A DNA stretch of 64,000 bases from Ectocarpus siliculosus (GCA_000310025.1 FN648366.1:167768-231767); one strand, 5' to 3'; shown: positions 31,572 through 44,335, counted from the first letter of the stretch. The notes: a model not told the origin generated them from the sequence alone. Numbers and translations: made by a program.

Positions 31572-32059
31572 GGCTGTTCCACCGCAACAACGGTGGGTTT
31601 CACGAGGGAAAAACGAAAAAGAAACAGCACAAGGGCTAGTGAATAAGACGGGGTAGGTCGTTGATGAGATTGACTGAAGTGCTATTTGTATATATCGTGC
31701 ATACATGCTGTAGATCTGTTTGTTTGTTGGTTGGTTGATGTTGTTGTTGTTATCGTCGTCGTCATTGTTGGGATCTCATATATTGATCGTCGTCGTCGAC
31801 ATCGCATGCTGTCGATTCTCATGGTCGAAATCTAGCCTGAGGTCACTGCCGGTGACAGGAAGGAAACACGCATCAACGGCGCAGCACCTACGGAAAAAGA
31901 CGGCGCAGCTCGCCAAGAAACAGCGGGAAAAAACGAGAAAGAAATGGTGGTGATGTGTGCGGAGTGACGGGAACGCTCGGGTGGGGCTGTTGCGGCCCTT
32001 TGGATTCTGTAGGCGTTCCACAAGAAGACATGTCGAAAGAGGCGCAAAAAATGAAGCCA
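31572..32059. promoter_or_regulatory. Presumed upstream region of the LRR gene
   Basis: This interval precedes the ATG at 31571 on the minus strand and should contain its promoter and 5' UTR. It is rich in GTT/GTC trinucleotides. I see no clear TATA box or initiator. Confidence 0.25.
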
Positions 32060-32274
32060 AGATAGTTCCGTGCGCTTGAGAATATGGAGATGCTGCCCGT
32101 CGAAAGGCCAAGCGGGAGGCTCCGGGTGCGCGCTCGAACCCGCCGGTACAGAATGCTAGAGAGCACAGAGAGAGCTACGCGGGTGGAGTCCATCGCCTGC
32201 ATCGAGATGCCCGACTCGGAGCAGCCGAGGTTCACATCGATCACTAGCTCTGGTACGGCCTTGATGATCTTCGT
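32060..32274 (-). pseudogene. PCNA-like N-terminal fragment
   Basis: Reads IIKAVPELVIDVNLGCSESG then ISMQAMDSTRVAL, matching PCNA at the start of the sliding clamp (helix, then the Q-[AS]-M-D-S-[ST]-[HR]-V core). Further on it reads PLGLSTGSIS, the expected next strand. The following ILK motif appears only in another frame, so one base is lost near 32090; the segment between the two matching blocks is poorly conserved. The PCNA start (MFE-type) and the rest are absent. It lies between two other genes, with no flanking exons recognised. Confidence 0.6.
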
Positions 32275-32860
32275 TTGGTGTGAACCTGATGCATACCAGT
32301 ATTATATTGTAGTTCTGGTGGACCCAGTGGTGCTAAGGGGGTGTACGTTTTGGGCGAATTCTTGGGACAAACGTTTAGCCCTGCTTCGGTGGTCTTACGA
32401 CGAGATAGGAGACGGCCAACAGGTTGGCGTGCAGTGTCTCCCTACCCAAGTGCGTAAGATTATCCCCGAGCGGACAAGACAGCGCTGATCACAGGGATGG
32501 CAAACCCTGGGGGGACGTGTTCGTGGCCTGAAAGAAGGCTTGATGGACTCGGCTATGTACTTTGTTTGAGAAGCACGATCACCACTAGACTACAAGTCAG
32601 CGCTGACTAGTAGTCTGGTGGTCATCGTTCTATTTAACAGCGTGACGTCCTAGCGCAGCATCAACTCTGTTCTATTGTCGCTTGTCCGTGAACTCACATA
32701 GTGCTCCTCTTCCTCCCTCCGTACCGGCGACGCCACCGCTGCCGGAAAAGTATCCCCCTTGCCTCGTCCTCGCCGTTTGCTGGAACTGCGAGAAGTATGA
32801 TTCCTTCGCGAGGAGCTGGTTCGTCGAGGAATACAAGGACGTGTCGCACATTGAGAAACG
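32275..32860. other. No gene recognised
   Basis: A plus-strand frame at 32682-32864 reads plausibly (CWNCEKYDSFARSWFVEEYK) but has no splice partner or known family. Confidence 0.3.
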
Positions 32861-33021
32861 TTAAGGCGGAGGAACGTCGAGCGTTAAGGGGGAGGAACGT
32901 CGTACGTTAAGGCGGAGGGACGTCGCACGTCGAGGCGGCGGAACGCCGCACGTTGAGGCCGAGGAACGCCGCACGTTGAGGCCGAGGAACGCCGCACGTT
33001 GAGGCCGAGGAACGTCGCACG
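32861..33021. repeat. 23-bp minisatellite, seven units
   Basis: Units follow TTAAGGCGGAGGAACGTCGCACG with TTGAGGCCGAGGAACGCC variants. Twenty-three is not a multiple of three, which argues against a coding repeat. Confidence 0.85.
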
Positions 33022-33345
33022 TCAAGGGCGGACTGCTCTAGAGTTCTCAGCAATGACGCGCACATGGACAGCGACGTCGGTACCGATGCTTGTGCCGATT
33101 TCTGGCGATCGGCCTGTCCGCCGCTGAAACTGTGCAAAATGAGTATTCTTCCTTAAACGCATCTGGAACACCCTGGATATCGTGCTGAAAACCGATCCGT
33201 CGATATTGTGTTGATAAACGAACAGTTCCTCTCTACAGTAGATCGTACGTGATTTGGCGGACGTCTTGAAAAGTTGTGGGGAAAAAACTACTCAATTTCG
33301 AACACCTCTCCGGTTTTTGCGCCTGTTTCTCCCTTGCTGCCAAAC

Positions 33346-35448
33346 CTTGCCAAGATCTTTCGTCCGCACCATATACTCTATCCGCACGTCTCGCGAGCTT
33401 GCCTTTTCCTCGACGGAAACCATCTGCTTGAGTCTGAGCCTGCCGTTGGCCATCTTGGCCTTCTGCTGCATCTCCTGGAACTCCTTGGCGATCCGCCTAT
33501 CTTCCTCCTCGTGCCTGGGAACGAACGCGGAGAAACAAACATAATCAGGGATGATGACATGCTGCCGTTCTCAACGTTTGGTTCGTCTTGAAACATTCTG
33601 CCACGAGCATTATCTGGCGGTGGAAGATCTGATTCATGGATGGGTCATAGACAGCAGTTTCCGATAGAAAAACTTGAAGATTGGTTCGAATTTTTCCTCT
33701 GTGCCACGAGCTTTGTCTGATGGTGGAATATCAGATTCTTGGCGGTGATGGATGAGGAAAACCATTGCCGATATGCGCAACGTTTAACGACTGGTTCGTG
33801 TTCATAACCATTCTGCCACGAGCATTGATTGTTCGGTGGTGGAAAGATCGGATTCATTCTTGGATGTGATGGATGAAGAAAAACACTGCACGTGAGAAAT
33901 ATGCTAGCCTTGCTTTTCCTCTCCTAGGGATCCATCGCGAACGCCCTGTCCTTCGCATGCTGCCCGTTCAACAAGCCACGAGGTTTGAAACGAAGAGATA
34001 TCCAAACGGCATGGGTGGGTGCTGGTGGCTAATACTGTTGTGGCCACTTTCTCTCTCGACCTATTAGTGGCCGCTGACAGTAGAAGGCACCGTAGCTGAA
34101 CGGAAACGGGATGCACGAAAAGCAATTACAGTCGAAATGGCATCATCGGCCCGTTTTATTAAGTGTTGGCATATTTGATTGTTGGCATAGTGGTAGCAGT
34201 TGGTTGTTGTTGCTGTCTTCAGATGAAAAAGTAGAGAGTCGTATTACAGAAGTTTGCCTCTTTAAGTAGTTTTACTTTTCTATCATGGCCAATTTTGGTT
34301 TACCAGATGATGTGCTAGCCAACAGATGGCGACGCAATTTCGTGGAATTTTCTTGCCTTTCCTTCTCCAGTCGCTTCAGCTCCTCTCGCATCTTTCGCCC
34401 CATACCCGTCGATCAGGGTCGGGACCATCAGAGGTTGGGTTCCGAATACAGCAGCGGAAGACAGCGACATCCGTGAACCAGGGACGTATAGCCATGAAGA
34501 AGGGGAAAAGTGGGTCCGAGGCAGCTTTTACAGAAAAGCAATGGATGGCGTTGTTGTCTTCACGGTAAAAGCCGTTCCCGTCTCCCTACCCAGAACCTCC
34601 CTCTCTCCGTATTGACGCGGTCGGTTCCCGCGGTCACAGGCTAACTTACCCTACAGAAAGGTATAGTCAAATATTGGAACAGTAGGGCCGTCGGGTGGTG
34701 TCTTCGTCCGCTCGACTGCGTCCTTACGATCGGCCGGGCCTGTCGACCATGCTCACATCGTGTGCATTGATCCTCGGATTAACATCACGGGAACAGACGT
34801 AAGTCTGACCTTCCGAAGCTTCCGTAATATACTTTGATGTGTGCCTAAGGGTAGGACTTTTTTTTTTTTTTCAGGCTTGGGGACGCAATGTTATTCTCAC
34901 GGTGTGCGTCAAGTCTACCGCGCCTGTTCGTTATGAATTGTTTCGCACCTCCATCTTGTCCTTCTTCTTGATATCGTCGAGGTCAGACTTCTTCATCTTG
35001 GAGACGATGCGGTTTGCTCTCGCCCAACCCTTGCCTGGCCGGTTCACGAGCTTGTCGTACTGCGATCGGTTTGACAAGAAATCAAGGTTACAGGGAGGGT
35101 TGCCCGCTGCTGTTATTTTTGTTGTTGTTGATGTTGTTTGTAGTGGTGGTTGTGGTGGAGGCGGAGATGGTGATGACAGTCTTAGGAAAGCGAGAAAGAG
35201 CGGCCACAGGAAACGATGTTGAGGCGGCCACGGCAGACCAGTTTCATCAATCATGGCGATCTACCGAATTGGCATGGAGTCCAACAATCGTGACCAGCAT
35301 ACATCAAATATTATCATCACCACCACCACCACCCACTCACCGCTACCACCAGCTACCATAATATTATGTACCGCCAACATCACCACCACGGACGACAACA
35401 ACATCAACATCAACGACCCTAACAACAACGACAACAAACCACCAGCAT

Positions 35449-35485
<37 letters not shown>

Positions 35486-36749
35486 AACAACAACAACAAC
35501 AACAACAACGAATCAGAGGCAGAGAGCTATTCAAAAGAAATGGGTACCATTAATCAGCACGCTACGCGACACACCTGCACTGCCGAGGCCCGGCTCTTCG
35601 TAGACATGAGAGCCACCGCCGCCCTCGTCTTGTCGTTTATCATCATCTGTCGGGTCTGGGCCGCGAGTACCCCGCCTCCCTTCATGTCCTTAGCGTCGTT
35701 CCCCTTTGCCAACAAGTATAGTATCGTGTTGGGTAGGGGGTGTTTTCCGTCAGAGGCTGTGGAGGAAGGATGACTCACAACCTTGACATTAGCGAGTGGA
35801 CAGCAGAGCAAGCAAGCCCTGCACACTAGAACGGGGTCCGCCTTTCCAGTAACACACACACGAAAACTCCCTAGATCTCCGCAAATCCATTTCTAGTGCT
35901 GAGTACCTACCTAACATATAGAACGACAACGGTACACACCAACGTACACAGAGCACCACGCATAAAAAAATAGTGTAACGGCAAGGCATATGACGAAGTA
36001 CAGTGGAAGTATGGGATAAAACCCAGGGAACGACAGGGGTAAAAATAACGTTGACAGAATGAAGTATCGGTGGCTCCCGTGCCGTAGCAGGAGGTCTCGC
36101 CGCAGACGTGCATGAAGAATGGGCCCGGAGAAAGGAGTATCAAAACCGGGTCGACGCTGAGCTTCGTGTATTCTCATCAATGCCGAGCACAGGTTGTGTA
36201 GAGCGTTCTGGGTGGTCTCTTCGCAGAGAGAGTTGTTTCTAAGCACTTCGGCTCTTTTCGCTTGGGCTGAACGTATCATCCGCATTTTCTTCGAAAATTC
36301 TTGGTGGCGAAACTCTCTGAGGATGCCGTTTCTCGTTGAAGCGCTGACGTCGCATGACGCTGAGCTGTGCCCTCAAGTTGAGGTTCTCATCTGGAATAGC
36401 ATTAGGCAATCTAGCTGGCAACGGATCGGTTGACCCTCCCGCTTGTTTCCCCCTTCTTTCCCCAGTCCCAATCCATGGTAAGAACCCGCACTGAATCCTG
36501 CTGACAATATTCATTCATTCCCTGTTGGCTTCTGGCCAACCAATCAGCGAGAGATGCACCAAATATGAGGTTCTATAGTGGCGGCGCGTTTCATATACAT
36601 GCACATATTCAAACACGCGGTTTTTGGAAGAATAACGCATATGCCAGTCTCACCGATATCTGCTGGATCTCCTTGTGAAGGCGATGTATCTCGTCCCGCA
36701 GCTTCCCCTCTCCCGCTCTCAGGCAGTCTTCGAACGAACGGTTGGAGAA
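33346..36749 (-). CDS. Coiled-coil protein, multi-exon (partial model)
   Basis: Exons read right to left: 36749-36654 (EGKLRDEIHRLHKEIQQIS), 35703-35575 (LAAQTRQMMINDKTRAAVAL), 35059-34949 (GWARANRIVSKMKKSDLDD), 34391-34357 (MREELKRLEKER) and 33514-33346 (RRIAKEFQEMQQKAKMANG). Sequence is charged and heptad-like throughout. All borders are phase 0 except the last intron: its donor reads AAAG|GCAAGA and the split codon AG+G gives Arg, so a GC-AG intron is likely. Open frames at 36.4-36.0 kb (QLSVMRRQRFNEK; NALHNLCSALMRIHEA) probably hold one or two more exons. The start and end are not found. It could be a cytoskeletal or centrosomal type protein; that is only a guess. Confidence 0.65.
33590..33900. 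repeat. Degenerate tandem repeat, unit about 120 bp
   Basis: Three units share GCCACGAGCATTATCTGGCGG-like, TCGGATTCATTCTTGG-like and GATGAAGAAAAAC-like blocks. Intronic to the coiled-coil gene. Confidence 0.65.
34550..34690. repeat. (GTT)n-linked dispersed repeat, copy 3
   Basis: GTTGTTGTCTTCACGGTAAAAGCCG, with CCCAGAACCTCC, GCGGTCACAGGCTAACTT and AAAGGTATAGTC in the usual order. Its trinucleotide tract is very short. Intronic. Confidence 0.6.
35395..35512. repeat. (AAC)n/(GACAAC)n microsatellite
   Basis: Imperfect ACAACGACAACA repeats, intronic to the coiled-coil gene. Encoded poly-Thr is an artefact. Confidence 0.85.
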
Positions 36750-37254
36750 CTTGGAGGAACAAAGGCTGGTCTGGTCATCCCCTCCAGGCCAACTCGGCAA
36801 AACGCCCCCTTCCCTGTTGCCACCTGCAGAGTGAGTTGCAACAAGCACATGAGAGCAAGGATAGAGAGACGTTCTGCGATCTGTGCCATAAATTCGCAAC
36901 TGGGGTTGCCTCAAGGTGGACGTACAACAAGCGGGTAGTGAGGGAGCTACCCCCGGCCCCCGCCCCCGCTACGTCGCATGCCTTCTTCCATGTCGTTGCC
37001 TGGAGGTTGCCCTCATTGCAGAACGCGCGGACCACCAACTTAATGTTTGGGTGGTGTGGTTTCTCATGCTTGGAGTCATCACGGTCGACGGGGAAGGCAC
37101 AACGTAAGAAACGATCGTAGCTTGACGAAAAGGCTTCGATCCGAATGAATTCGAAACAAGAGCGGTGACATGCGGTGCAGAGCCTGCCATCCAACACGGC
37201 CGTCCATTTGTGGCAGTAACAAGAACCGAAGAAGAAGGCCGAGAACTCGTTTCG

Positions 37255-37499
<245 letters not shown>

Positions 37500-37500
<1 letters not shown>

Positions 37501-39170
37501 AAACAACGCAGGTATTTCAAAGGATGCAATTCAATGTAAGCAAACATATCGGAAAAAAGAACAAAATTCGCCGAGGTGGGGTTAGGGTTAGAGGTGGGGC
37601 CGGCTTGCCCCCGCCGGGAATGTTCTCTCGTAACCCTTACTTTCTTCTCGTAGACAGTCCTTCGGCACCAACACGAGTCGAACAGTACCGGGCAAAGAAC
37701 AGTTACCGCAACAACTAGAACGATGCGGACAGCGACACTCTCTCGACTAACCGTAGCCAGTCGTGACGGGCTTTCAGCCCGCTCTTACCCGCCGTGTCAA
37801 TCGTGAGGTTGCTGTTGCTGCAGCTGCTGTCCTCCCGGTTCATTTCAAAAGTGACGCTGCCGCCGTTGCCCCCGTCCCGTTGAAGAGGCTGAGAAAACTG
37901 GAAGGTTACCAACCCTAACAAGTTGGAAAGACCGCAAAGATCAAGAAGGTGTCATGGGCGGCGCACGTGACGTGGGCGAAAACATGTGGTAACGCCTGCA
38001 ACGGCTTCGGGAAAACTGCCGCCCCTGGAACATTTCAACGCGACGCCTGCAGAAGCTGTGGAAAACCCGACGCCACTGGAGGCCTTCCGCGCAACCCTGA
38101 AAACCGGCGTATGATGCCGCTGTCGAATCTGTGTAACCAATATCCACCGCAGCCGCCGTACCTCCGATCAAGGTCGGAGATGGAGAATAGTCGTCAGGGA
38201 GTGAACTGTTATCCTCTCGTCGCCAATGGCATGGATGCGCGCAAAAGCCTTGTTCCTTTTGTAGGGTGCAAGGGTTCATGGTTTCTTGCTATTGTGCGGT
38301 GAATCGCGCAGATACGGTGCCCCCAACTCACCCGAGGGGGTCTGCTCTGGTTCCGCGCTGAGAACCCAAGTGAGCGGTGGAAGGGTCGCCTGCAGCAAAC
38401 ACGACGGGGATTTCGTATAGGAGTGGGAGGGAGAAGGAAGCGGGGGTGGAAATCTGAAGCTAATTCGTAGTGGTGAAGATGTCAGGAGAAAGGTCAGCCG
38501 TCAATTTCCAGCGATGGATGCACGCAAAACGGTGGCGTGGTTGCCGCGAGCTCACGCTCGCCGTCTGTGAACCACGATTGCCTCACAGCTCACACCGTGC
38601 TGTTAACGTCAACAGCGGTGCCGCAGCAATCAAAACGACGATTGGGCGGCGTTCTCACGGAGGCCGTTGCCTAAAGTCAGAGCGTGGAAGTGCACAGGCC
38701 GTACGTAGGTAACGATGTTCACGCGGGATAGCGGGTGGCAATCGGTGCTTTTGTGGTCGAGGGCTAAGCTACGCGTAGAAGTTGTCCGTTCGCGGCATGG
38801 ACGCCTGCTCACTTGCACCGGCGTGAGGGTGGGACTGACCTCTTGTAGCGGTGCCCAAAAATGGTACTGCAAGAATAGCATATCGCCAAAAACAGGTACT
38901 ACAACAATGATAATGGGGCAAAAAAAAAGGTACTGCAATCTACAATAATTAATGCCGTGGCAAACTTGTACTGCGCTCTTCTCCGGCCCTTCACACCTTG
39001 GAATCGGATGCGCTTCCACCTCGGCTTTTCGGGTTACGGGTTTTCACCTCAGGTGCTCCGGCGTCTCCTCCCCCCGCGACGGCCGAAACCAACGATCTGC
39101 AGCAACGCATGATGTCAAGAGCGATTTTTTATTAGAGTTAAGACCAATTGCCGATGTGTCCCGGCGTTGT
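37500..39170. other. Gene-poor; one possible minus exon near 37.8 kb
   Basis: A minus-strand segment, about 37893-37787, has a good acceptor (TTTTCTCAG) and donor (GG|GTAAGA) and encodes GGNGGSVTFEMNREDSS, but its partners are unknown. Nothing else is supported. Confidence 0.25.
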
Positions 39171-39174
39171 CGGC

Positions 39175-39435
39175 CTCCCCCCGCCCCCCCGCTTAGAAGC
39201 GTTCGGACGGTCCGCGCAGCTTCAAGTTGTTGGGTATCGCCTGTTTTTTTTAATGTGGACAAGAAATCGGAGAAGAAGTGCTTCCAGTGTTTGGTAGCAT
39301 CAACAGAGTACACGCAAGATGTGACGATAGCCTTGGGAGATATCTTGATGCCTGCCTCCACCCAGCGCCCCTTCTCTCTGCCATTCTTCATCTGAAGCCA
39401 ACGAACGCCGGTGGTGTCAGGCCTTACACCCCCAA
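39175..39435 (-). CDS. Unassigned coding segment
   Basis: A minus-strand stretch with protein-like composition: RWVEAGIKISPKAIVTSCVY, then ATKHWKHFFSDFLSTLKK, then LEAARTVRTLL. An acceptor (TTTTGTCACAG) lies just upstream. No clear donor. I do not recognise the family; the antisense frame on the plus strand is a mirror. Confidence 0.4.
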
Positions 39436-39659
39436 CTGTGACAAAATTCCGACAACCCGCCGAGCCGCTCACGGAGACAAACATCCGAAAGCATCCGAAA
39501 AAAATGTCGTCCACAAGCAAGTGGGGTGCCTTGAACGAATGACAAGAAACGTTGTAGCTGGGCTGCAACAAACGGGCTTGGATGGCGAAAAAACAACACC
39601 ATTATTTTTAGCCCTCTCCCGTGAGGAAGGCCAGGTACCCCGAGTGGTCGGTCAAAAAG

Positions 39660-40115
39660 TCGGACTGCATTCCGGCTGCTTCCTCCGTACCCCACAAAGT
39701 CCAAACGTCTCCGTGCCCCACAAATTCGAAACCCCTGCATACCCCACGACGTCGAACTGCCTAATTTTCCCCCACGCAGTCAGAACGCCTCCTTACCCCA
39801 CAAAGCAGAAACGCCTCCGCACCACACATACTCGAATGGGTATTTACCCCAAAAATTCGACGCGCCTTAGTACCCCCATAATTTCGACGCGCCTCCGTAC
39901 CCCACAACGCAGAAGCACCTCCGTACTAGAAAACTTCGAAATGCCTCCGTACCCCACAAATCGAAACGCCACAAAAGTCGAAACGCTTCCGTACCCTACT
40001 TTCTTTAACCCCCCGTACCCTACTACGTCGACAACTTCGTGCCCTTCAAAACCGGGGAAAGTCTTCGTACCCCACAAAAGTAGAATTGCCTCCATAACCC
40101 ACAAAGTAGCAACGA
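39660..40115. repeat. Degenerate minisatellite, unit about 26-30 bp
   Basis: About 15 units of the form CGCCTCCGTACCCCACAAAG followed by TCGAAA, strongly diverged. The 337-codon plus frame across it is repeat-driven. Confidence 0.8.
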
Positions 40116-40599
40116 CTCACTTTTTCCTCCTCGACTGTTGCCGGCCGAGCTTGAGATTTCCGCTGCTGCCTGATGCCTCCGCCAGCCGCCTCCGACTTCC
40201 ACCTGTCCAGTCAAGGGCGCACGCTTTGAGAGTAGGTGTGGCGTCGAAATACTACATGTACATTAGTGCGCCCGGTCTAGCGGCGCCTTGAATAGCGACC
40301 ACAAAATCGCGTGTCACCATTGCACCCCGACCAACACCGTTCTTCCGTCCGAAATTGCGAGTTTCCCTGAATCACTCTCCCTGGTAGAGCTGTTGAAGGC
40401 TATTCTATCAGCGGTCGTCGACAATCGTTCCAGAGGGCTAGGCTTCCACGGGGCTAGACTGTGAAGAAGGAGTAGCGGTGCATGAGAAACTGTAACGCTG
40501 GATCGGTTTTGGCTCCGTACGACACAGGATAGGTTACGGGTTTTGTGGGTTTTCCTAGCACAAACGAAGCCAGCGACAACGGCAGAAACGAGCACGACA

Positions 40600-41190
40600 A
40601 CAGCGCCACAACGGAAGCAGATTAGCACCATCGCTAGATCCTTCAGGGGGGCTCTCGATGTGCAGGCTGCATCATCACCAAATACCATCACCACAAAACA
40701 AAACAGCGACGCCAACAGAAGACGACTGTCGTAGTAGGTCTACCGGCCAGCCCTCCTCGATCTGCAGACTGTACCACGACCAAATACCATCACAACAACA
40801 ATACTATCGACGCCAACACAAGCAAATTGGCGTACAACATACCGGCTAGGCCGTCAGTAGAGCTCTCAACGAGCAGGCCGTACCATCACCACTATATTAC
40901 TCAGCGACAGAAAAACGAAGGCGGGTGGGCATACCACCCGCATCCCATTGCTATCAACATGGATTAAAACTGACGACCCCCAACCGAAGCAGATTAGCCT
41001 AAACCTACCGGCTAGGCCGTCAGTAGAGCCCTCCATCTGCAGGCTGTACCATCACCATCACTACAATACCGACAGCGATGCCAGCAGAGAGAAACATGAA
41101 CCTACCGGCAAGGCTGTCCGCAGGCGCATCGATCTGCAGACACGCGGACTTCTCCAGCATGAGGCTTGGGTACACGAAGCTCCCCAGCTC
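40600..41190. repeat. Degenerate repeat blocks
   Basis: Three or four blocks carry CTACCGGCTAGGCCGTCAG, then GAGC(T/C)CTC, CTGCAGGCTGTACCATCACC and GACGCCAACA variants, spaced roughly 90-150 bp. Confidence 0.5.
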
Positions 41191-41210
41191 TACATTCAGC
41201 CTGAGGACAC

Positions 41211-41738
41211 ATGCCAGAGACACGCAAGCGACCGTTCGAGCGAGTTGGAAAGACGCTCCACAGCGGGCCTATTTCTTGTCTCGCCACCACTACCGTCGGG
41301 TGGATGCCAGAGACACACAAGCAACCGTTCGAACGGGTTGAAATGATGCGCCCCAACAGAGGTCGTGGTGCCGGCCCATTGCTTGTCTCCGGACCACTAC
41401 GGTCGAGTGTGGATGCCAGAGACACACAAGCAACCGTTCGAACGGGTTGAAATGATGCGCCCCAACAGAGGTCGTGGTGCCGGCCCATTGCTTGTCTCCG
41501 GACCACTACGGTCGAGTGTGGATGCCAGAGACACACAAGCAACCGTTCGAACGGGTTGAAATGATGCGCCCCAACAGAGGTCGTGGTGCCGGCCCATTGC
41601 TTGTCTCCGGACCACTACGGTCGAGTGTGGATGCCAGAGACACACAAACCGGCCGTTCGAATGGGTTGGAATGGTCCGCCACAGCAGGGGTAGTGGTGCG
41701 GGCTTAGTTCTTGTCTCGCTACCACTGAAGAAGTCCGC
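41211..41738. repeat. Tandem array, unit 109 bp, five units
   Basis: GATGCCAGAGACAC recurs at 41303, 41412, 41521 and 41630 (exact 109-bp spacing), with a diverged unit at 41211 (92 bp spacing). The central units appear identical, including AACCGTTCGAACGGGTTG, a short palindrome. Frames run open on both strands but shift each unit, since 109 is not a multiple of three. Confidence 0.9.
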
Positions 41739-43530
41739 AGTTGAGGACTTGAGCCTCAACACATCCAACATGTGAAAATCTTGGCCATAAGAACAGGTGC
41801 TCAGTCAAGGAGCCTACACATTAACATCTATATAGTCACACTAAAACATATAGTCGCTGGGGGGGGTACCCCATGGACAAAGCTAATACCGAGCCCCGGC
41901 CAAAACAAGATGTTCTGAAGGGGTGGCGCGTTCTGTCGTCTCTTTCTCCTTTCGTCTTCACCGTCGTCAAGTACAGGCTACTTACTGTATTGAGTTTTGT
42001 TTGAGGTCGTCCGCTGCGTTAGCTGTGCTGCTTGACCGCTTGTATCGTGAAATTTTGATCGGGGGTTGCTTCTTAGCGAAAGAGAAGCATTTCTTTTGCA
42101 TGCATCTTCATGACCTCTTCGCCGCGGGGGTGGCAATCCTCCACATACACATTTAACTCACGCAACACACCAAGTTTTGTTGGGTAGAGAGACGAGACAC
42201 TCGAGAAGATTTCAAGGCTATCCCTTCCAGGGTACAGCGAACAAGAATTTCGTGTTTGAATACCTCAGGACCAACGTCGTTGCACAAGTGAAGTCATCGC
42301 ATGTTTCATTGACGAACAGTTATTCTAGTGGGAGGTTCTGGATGAGACCAGAACGGGTTTGAGTGCGCGAAGACGATGACGATGACGATGGCTGCAACGT
42401 CAGCTATAATTGACAGCACTAGCACCGACCAGCACCACCAGTAGAAACAAAAACAAGAAGAGTACAAAAGAAACAACAACTTTTTACACCACGTCCAACT
42501 CCATCAAGAACAAGGACGACAGCAGAACCAACCATAGTGTTTATCGATCCGGGTGTACGAATGTTGCTAAGCCCACGCTGTATACAACCACAGCAGCAAA
42601 ACCACAAACAGAGCGGCTTCTTTGTCCCACCTGGGTTTCCACTGAAGGGCCACGCCTCTTGTAACCGTCGAGACGCTCGTCGTCGTCAGCGTGTCCATAG
42701 ATCTTCGCCGGTTGCATGAAAATCACGCCGCAGTATCATCGGGTAGGCAGGGGGGTAGTCATGTTTTGCATGCCTTAGTTTTTAGACCAGTGGCCGGAGA
42801 TACGGAACACGCCTTAAAGCGAGGGAATCGAGAAGATTCGTCACTAAACCTAAGGTTCGCAAGGCATTCGTCCCACGCAACAAGCGGCTTCACCGTTCCC
42901 CGAGGGGATACGATACGCTGGATTCGACAAACAGTAGGGTACAACGGCCAGTTATAGATATATCGTCGAGTCTCCTCGAAACGGTAACGGGGGTTACTGG
43001 CCACGGTTCTGGCTCGCGGTCACTATGTTTCCGTTCACTACTCACTGGGTTTGGTGGCAAATCGAATTGCTGTCGCGAGCGTTGTGTGCACAAACCGGTT
43101 TATTGTTTTCCGACCATGTCAATAACCTGATATATCGCGCCCGAGCGTGATGTCTCCACGAATAAATTTGATACCTGACGGAACCTGACACGTCAGATGA
43201 AATGTAATTCGTCCACGCAATTGCTTCTCTGGGCCACGCGGTACCTGCAGCATGCGAGCCGAAACCTCTAGTATCGAAACCTGATAGACTCGGTGCCGCC
43301 ACAATGTACATACAGTGCAGCCACCATGTAGCATGAAAACATTTACACATTCCGGGGCCTGGAAATAATGAAAAAGTGCGTGTTTGTCGAGAGGCCACCT
43401 GACAGCAGGCAGAAAAATGTATCTCGAACGGGTAGTCTCTCTTTTCTTTTGACCATATTTTCTAAAGCGTATTATATTTGAAGCCACGGCAGCCATGTGC
43501 CCTTCCTTTTTCTGGGTATGACCCAATTCC
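41739..43530. other. No gene recognised
   Basis: Contains a poly(G)-family fragment at 42745-42800 and half of a family D hairpin at about 43410-43450. No supported coding exon. Confidence 0.35.
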
Positions 43531-43545
43531 CGCTGCTTACCCCCT

Positions 43546-43959
43546 CGAGCAGTCGTCCCCCCTTGACCCCCTCCGCGCCCGACGCCGGGGTTTCCCAGCA
43601 CCGCCCGCCCCGACCACCCCGCTGTTTCCATTTGCCGGGCCCCCTGGAACTGCGGAGCTCCCGCCGCCGGGCGTCCCGTCGCTGCCGTTACTGCTGCGGC
43701 GCTCGGTGGCGCCCCGTTTCATCAAAGACACGACGGTGCCCCCCGCGCTGGTGCCGTGCTTCGCAGCCGCGGGGTCCCCTTTCCGGTGGTGTGAGCTGCC
43801 GTCTCGTTGGTCCGGCTCCTCTGGGCCGCCGCCGCCGCCGGCCCAGGTGTTTACGGTTCCCGCCTCTAGTCCCCCGAAGGACACCCTAACCTTGGCTGCG
43901 GCCGTGCTGGCGCTGCTGACGCTGGTGTTGGCGTTGCCCGTGGTCATGCCTGCGTGCGT
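43546..43959 (-). CDS. Candidate first exon, low-complexity Gly/Ser/Ala-rich protein
   Basis: A true ATG near 43950 follows an acceptor-like CGCACGCAG and opens a frame rich in Gly, Ser, Ala and Arg (for example KVRVSFGGLEAGTVNTW). It ends at donor GGGG|GTAAGC near 43546. GC-rich low-complexity exons are common in brown algal regulatory proteins, but no domain is visible. The plus-strand frame here lacks an ATG. Confidence 0.4.
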
Positions 43960-44335
43960 TCGGATCAGGGGTTGGAGAACGGACGGGTTATGAGAAGGAA
44001 AGGAACCTCGTAGTACGAAAGGCACAACTTGGTGGGGAGGGGCTCTTTGGAGAAGGGTCGCCGCAAATCTCGAAAAATGCTCTGTTTCCTCTCTGTTCGT
44101 GCTTGGGGTTAGGGGTTCTGCCTTCTTTGTGTGTGCCCCGCCCCCAGTTCCACCGCCCCCGCCTACGTCGAAGTGGTGTGGCGACGACGACTGCGATGAG
44201 GCAGAAGTTTTTATGTAGAACTATGGCTACGTGACTACATTGAACCAGAAGTTGCTAAGGCTAATTTGTACGTGCTCGATAATATATCCTCGAACAACAT
44301 GATGGCACCGTCTATTTTCAGCAACAAATGGAACC

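Noticed and set aside
39278-40291. 337-codon plus-strand frame
   Set aside because: It mostly crosses a degenerate minisatellite and is antisense to the segment at 39175-39435.
43478-43993. 171-codon plus-strand frame with a hydrophobic C-terminus
   Set aside because: No ATG until near its end; the opposite strand has an ATG and a good donor.
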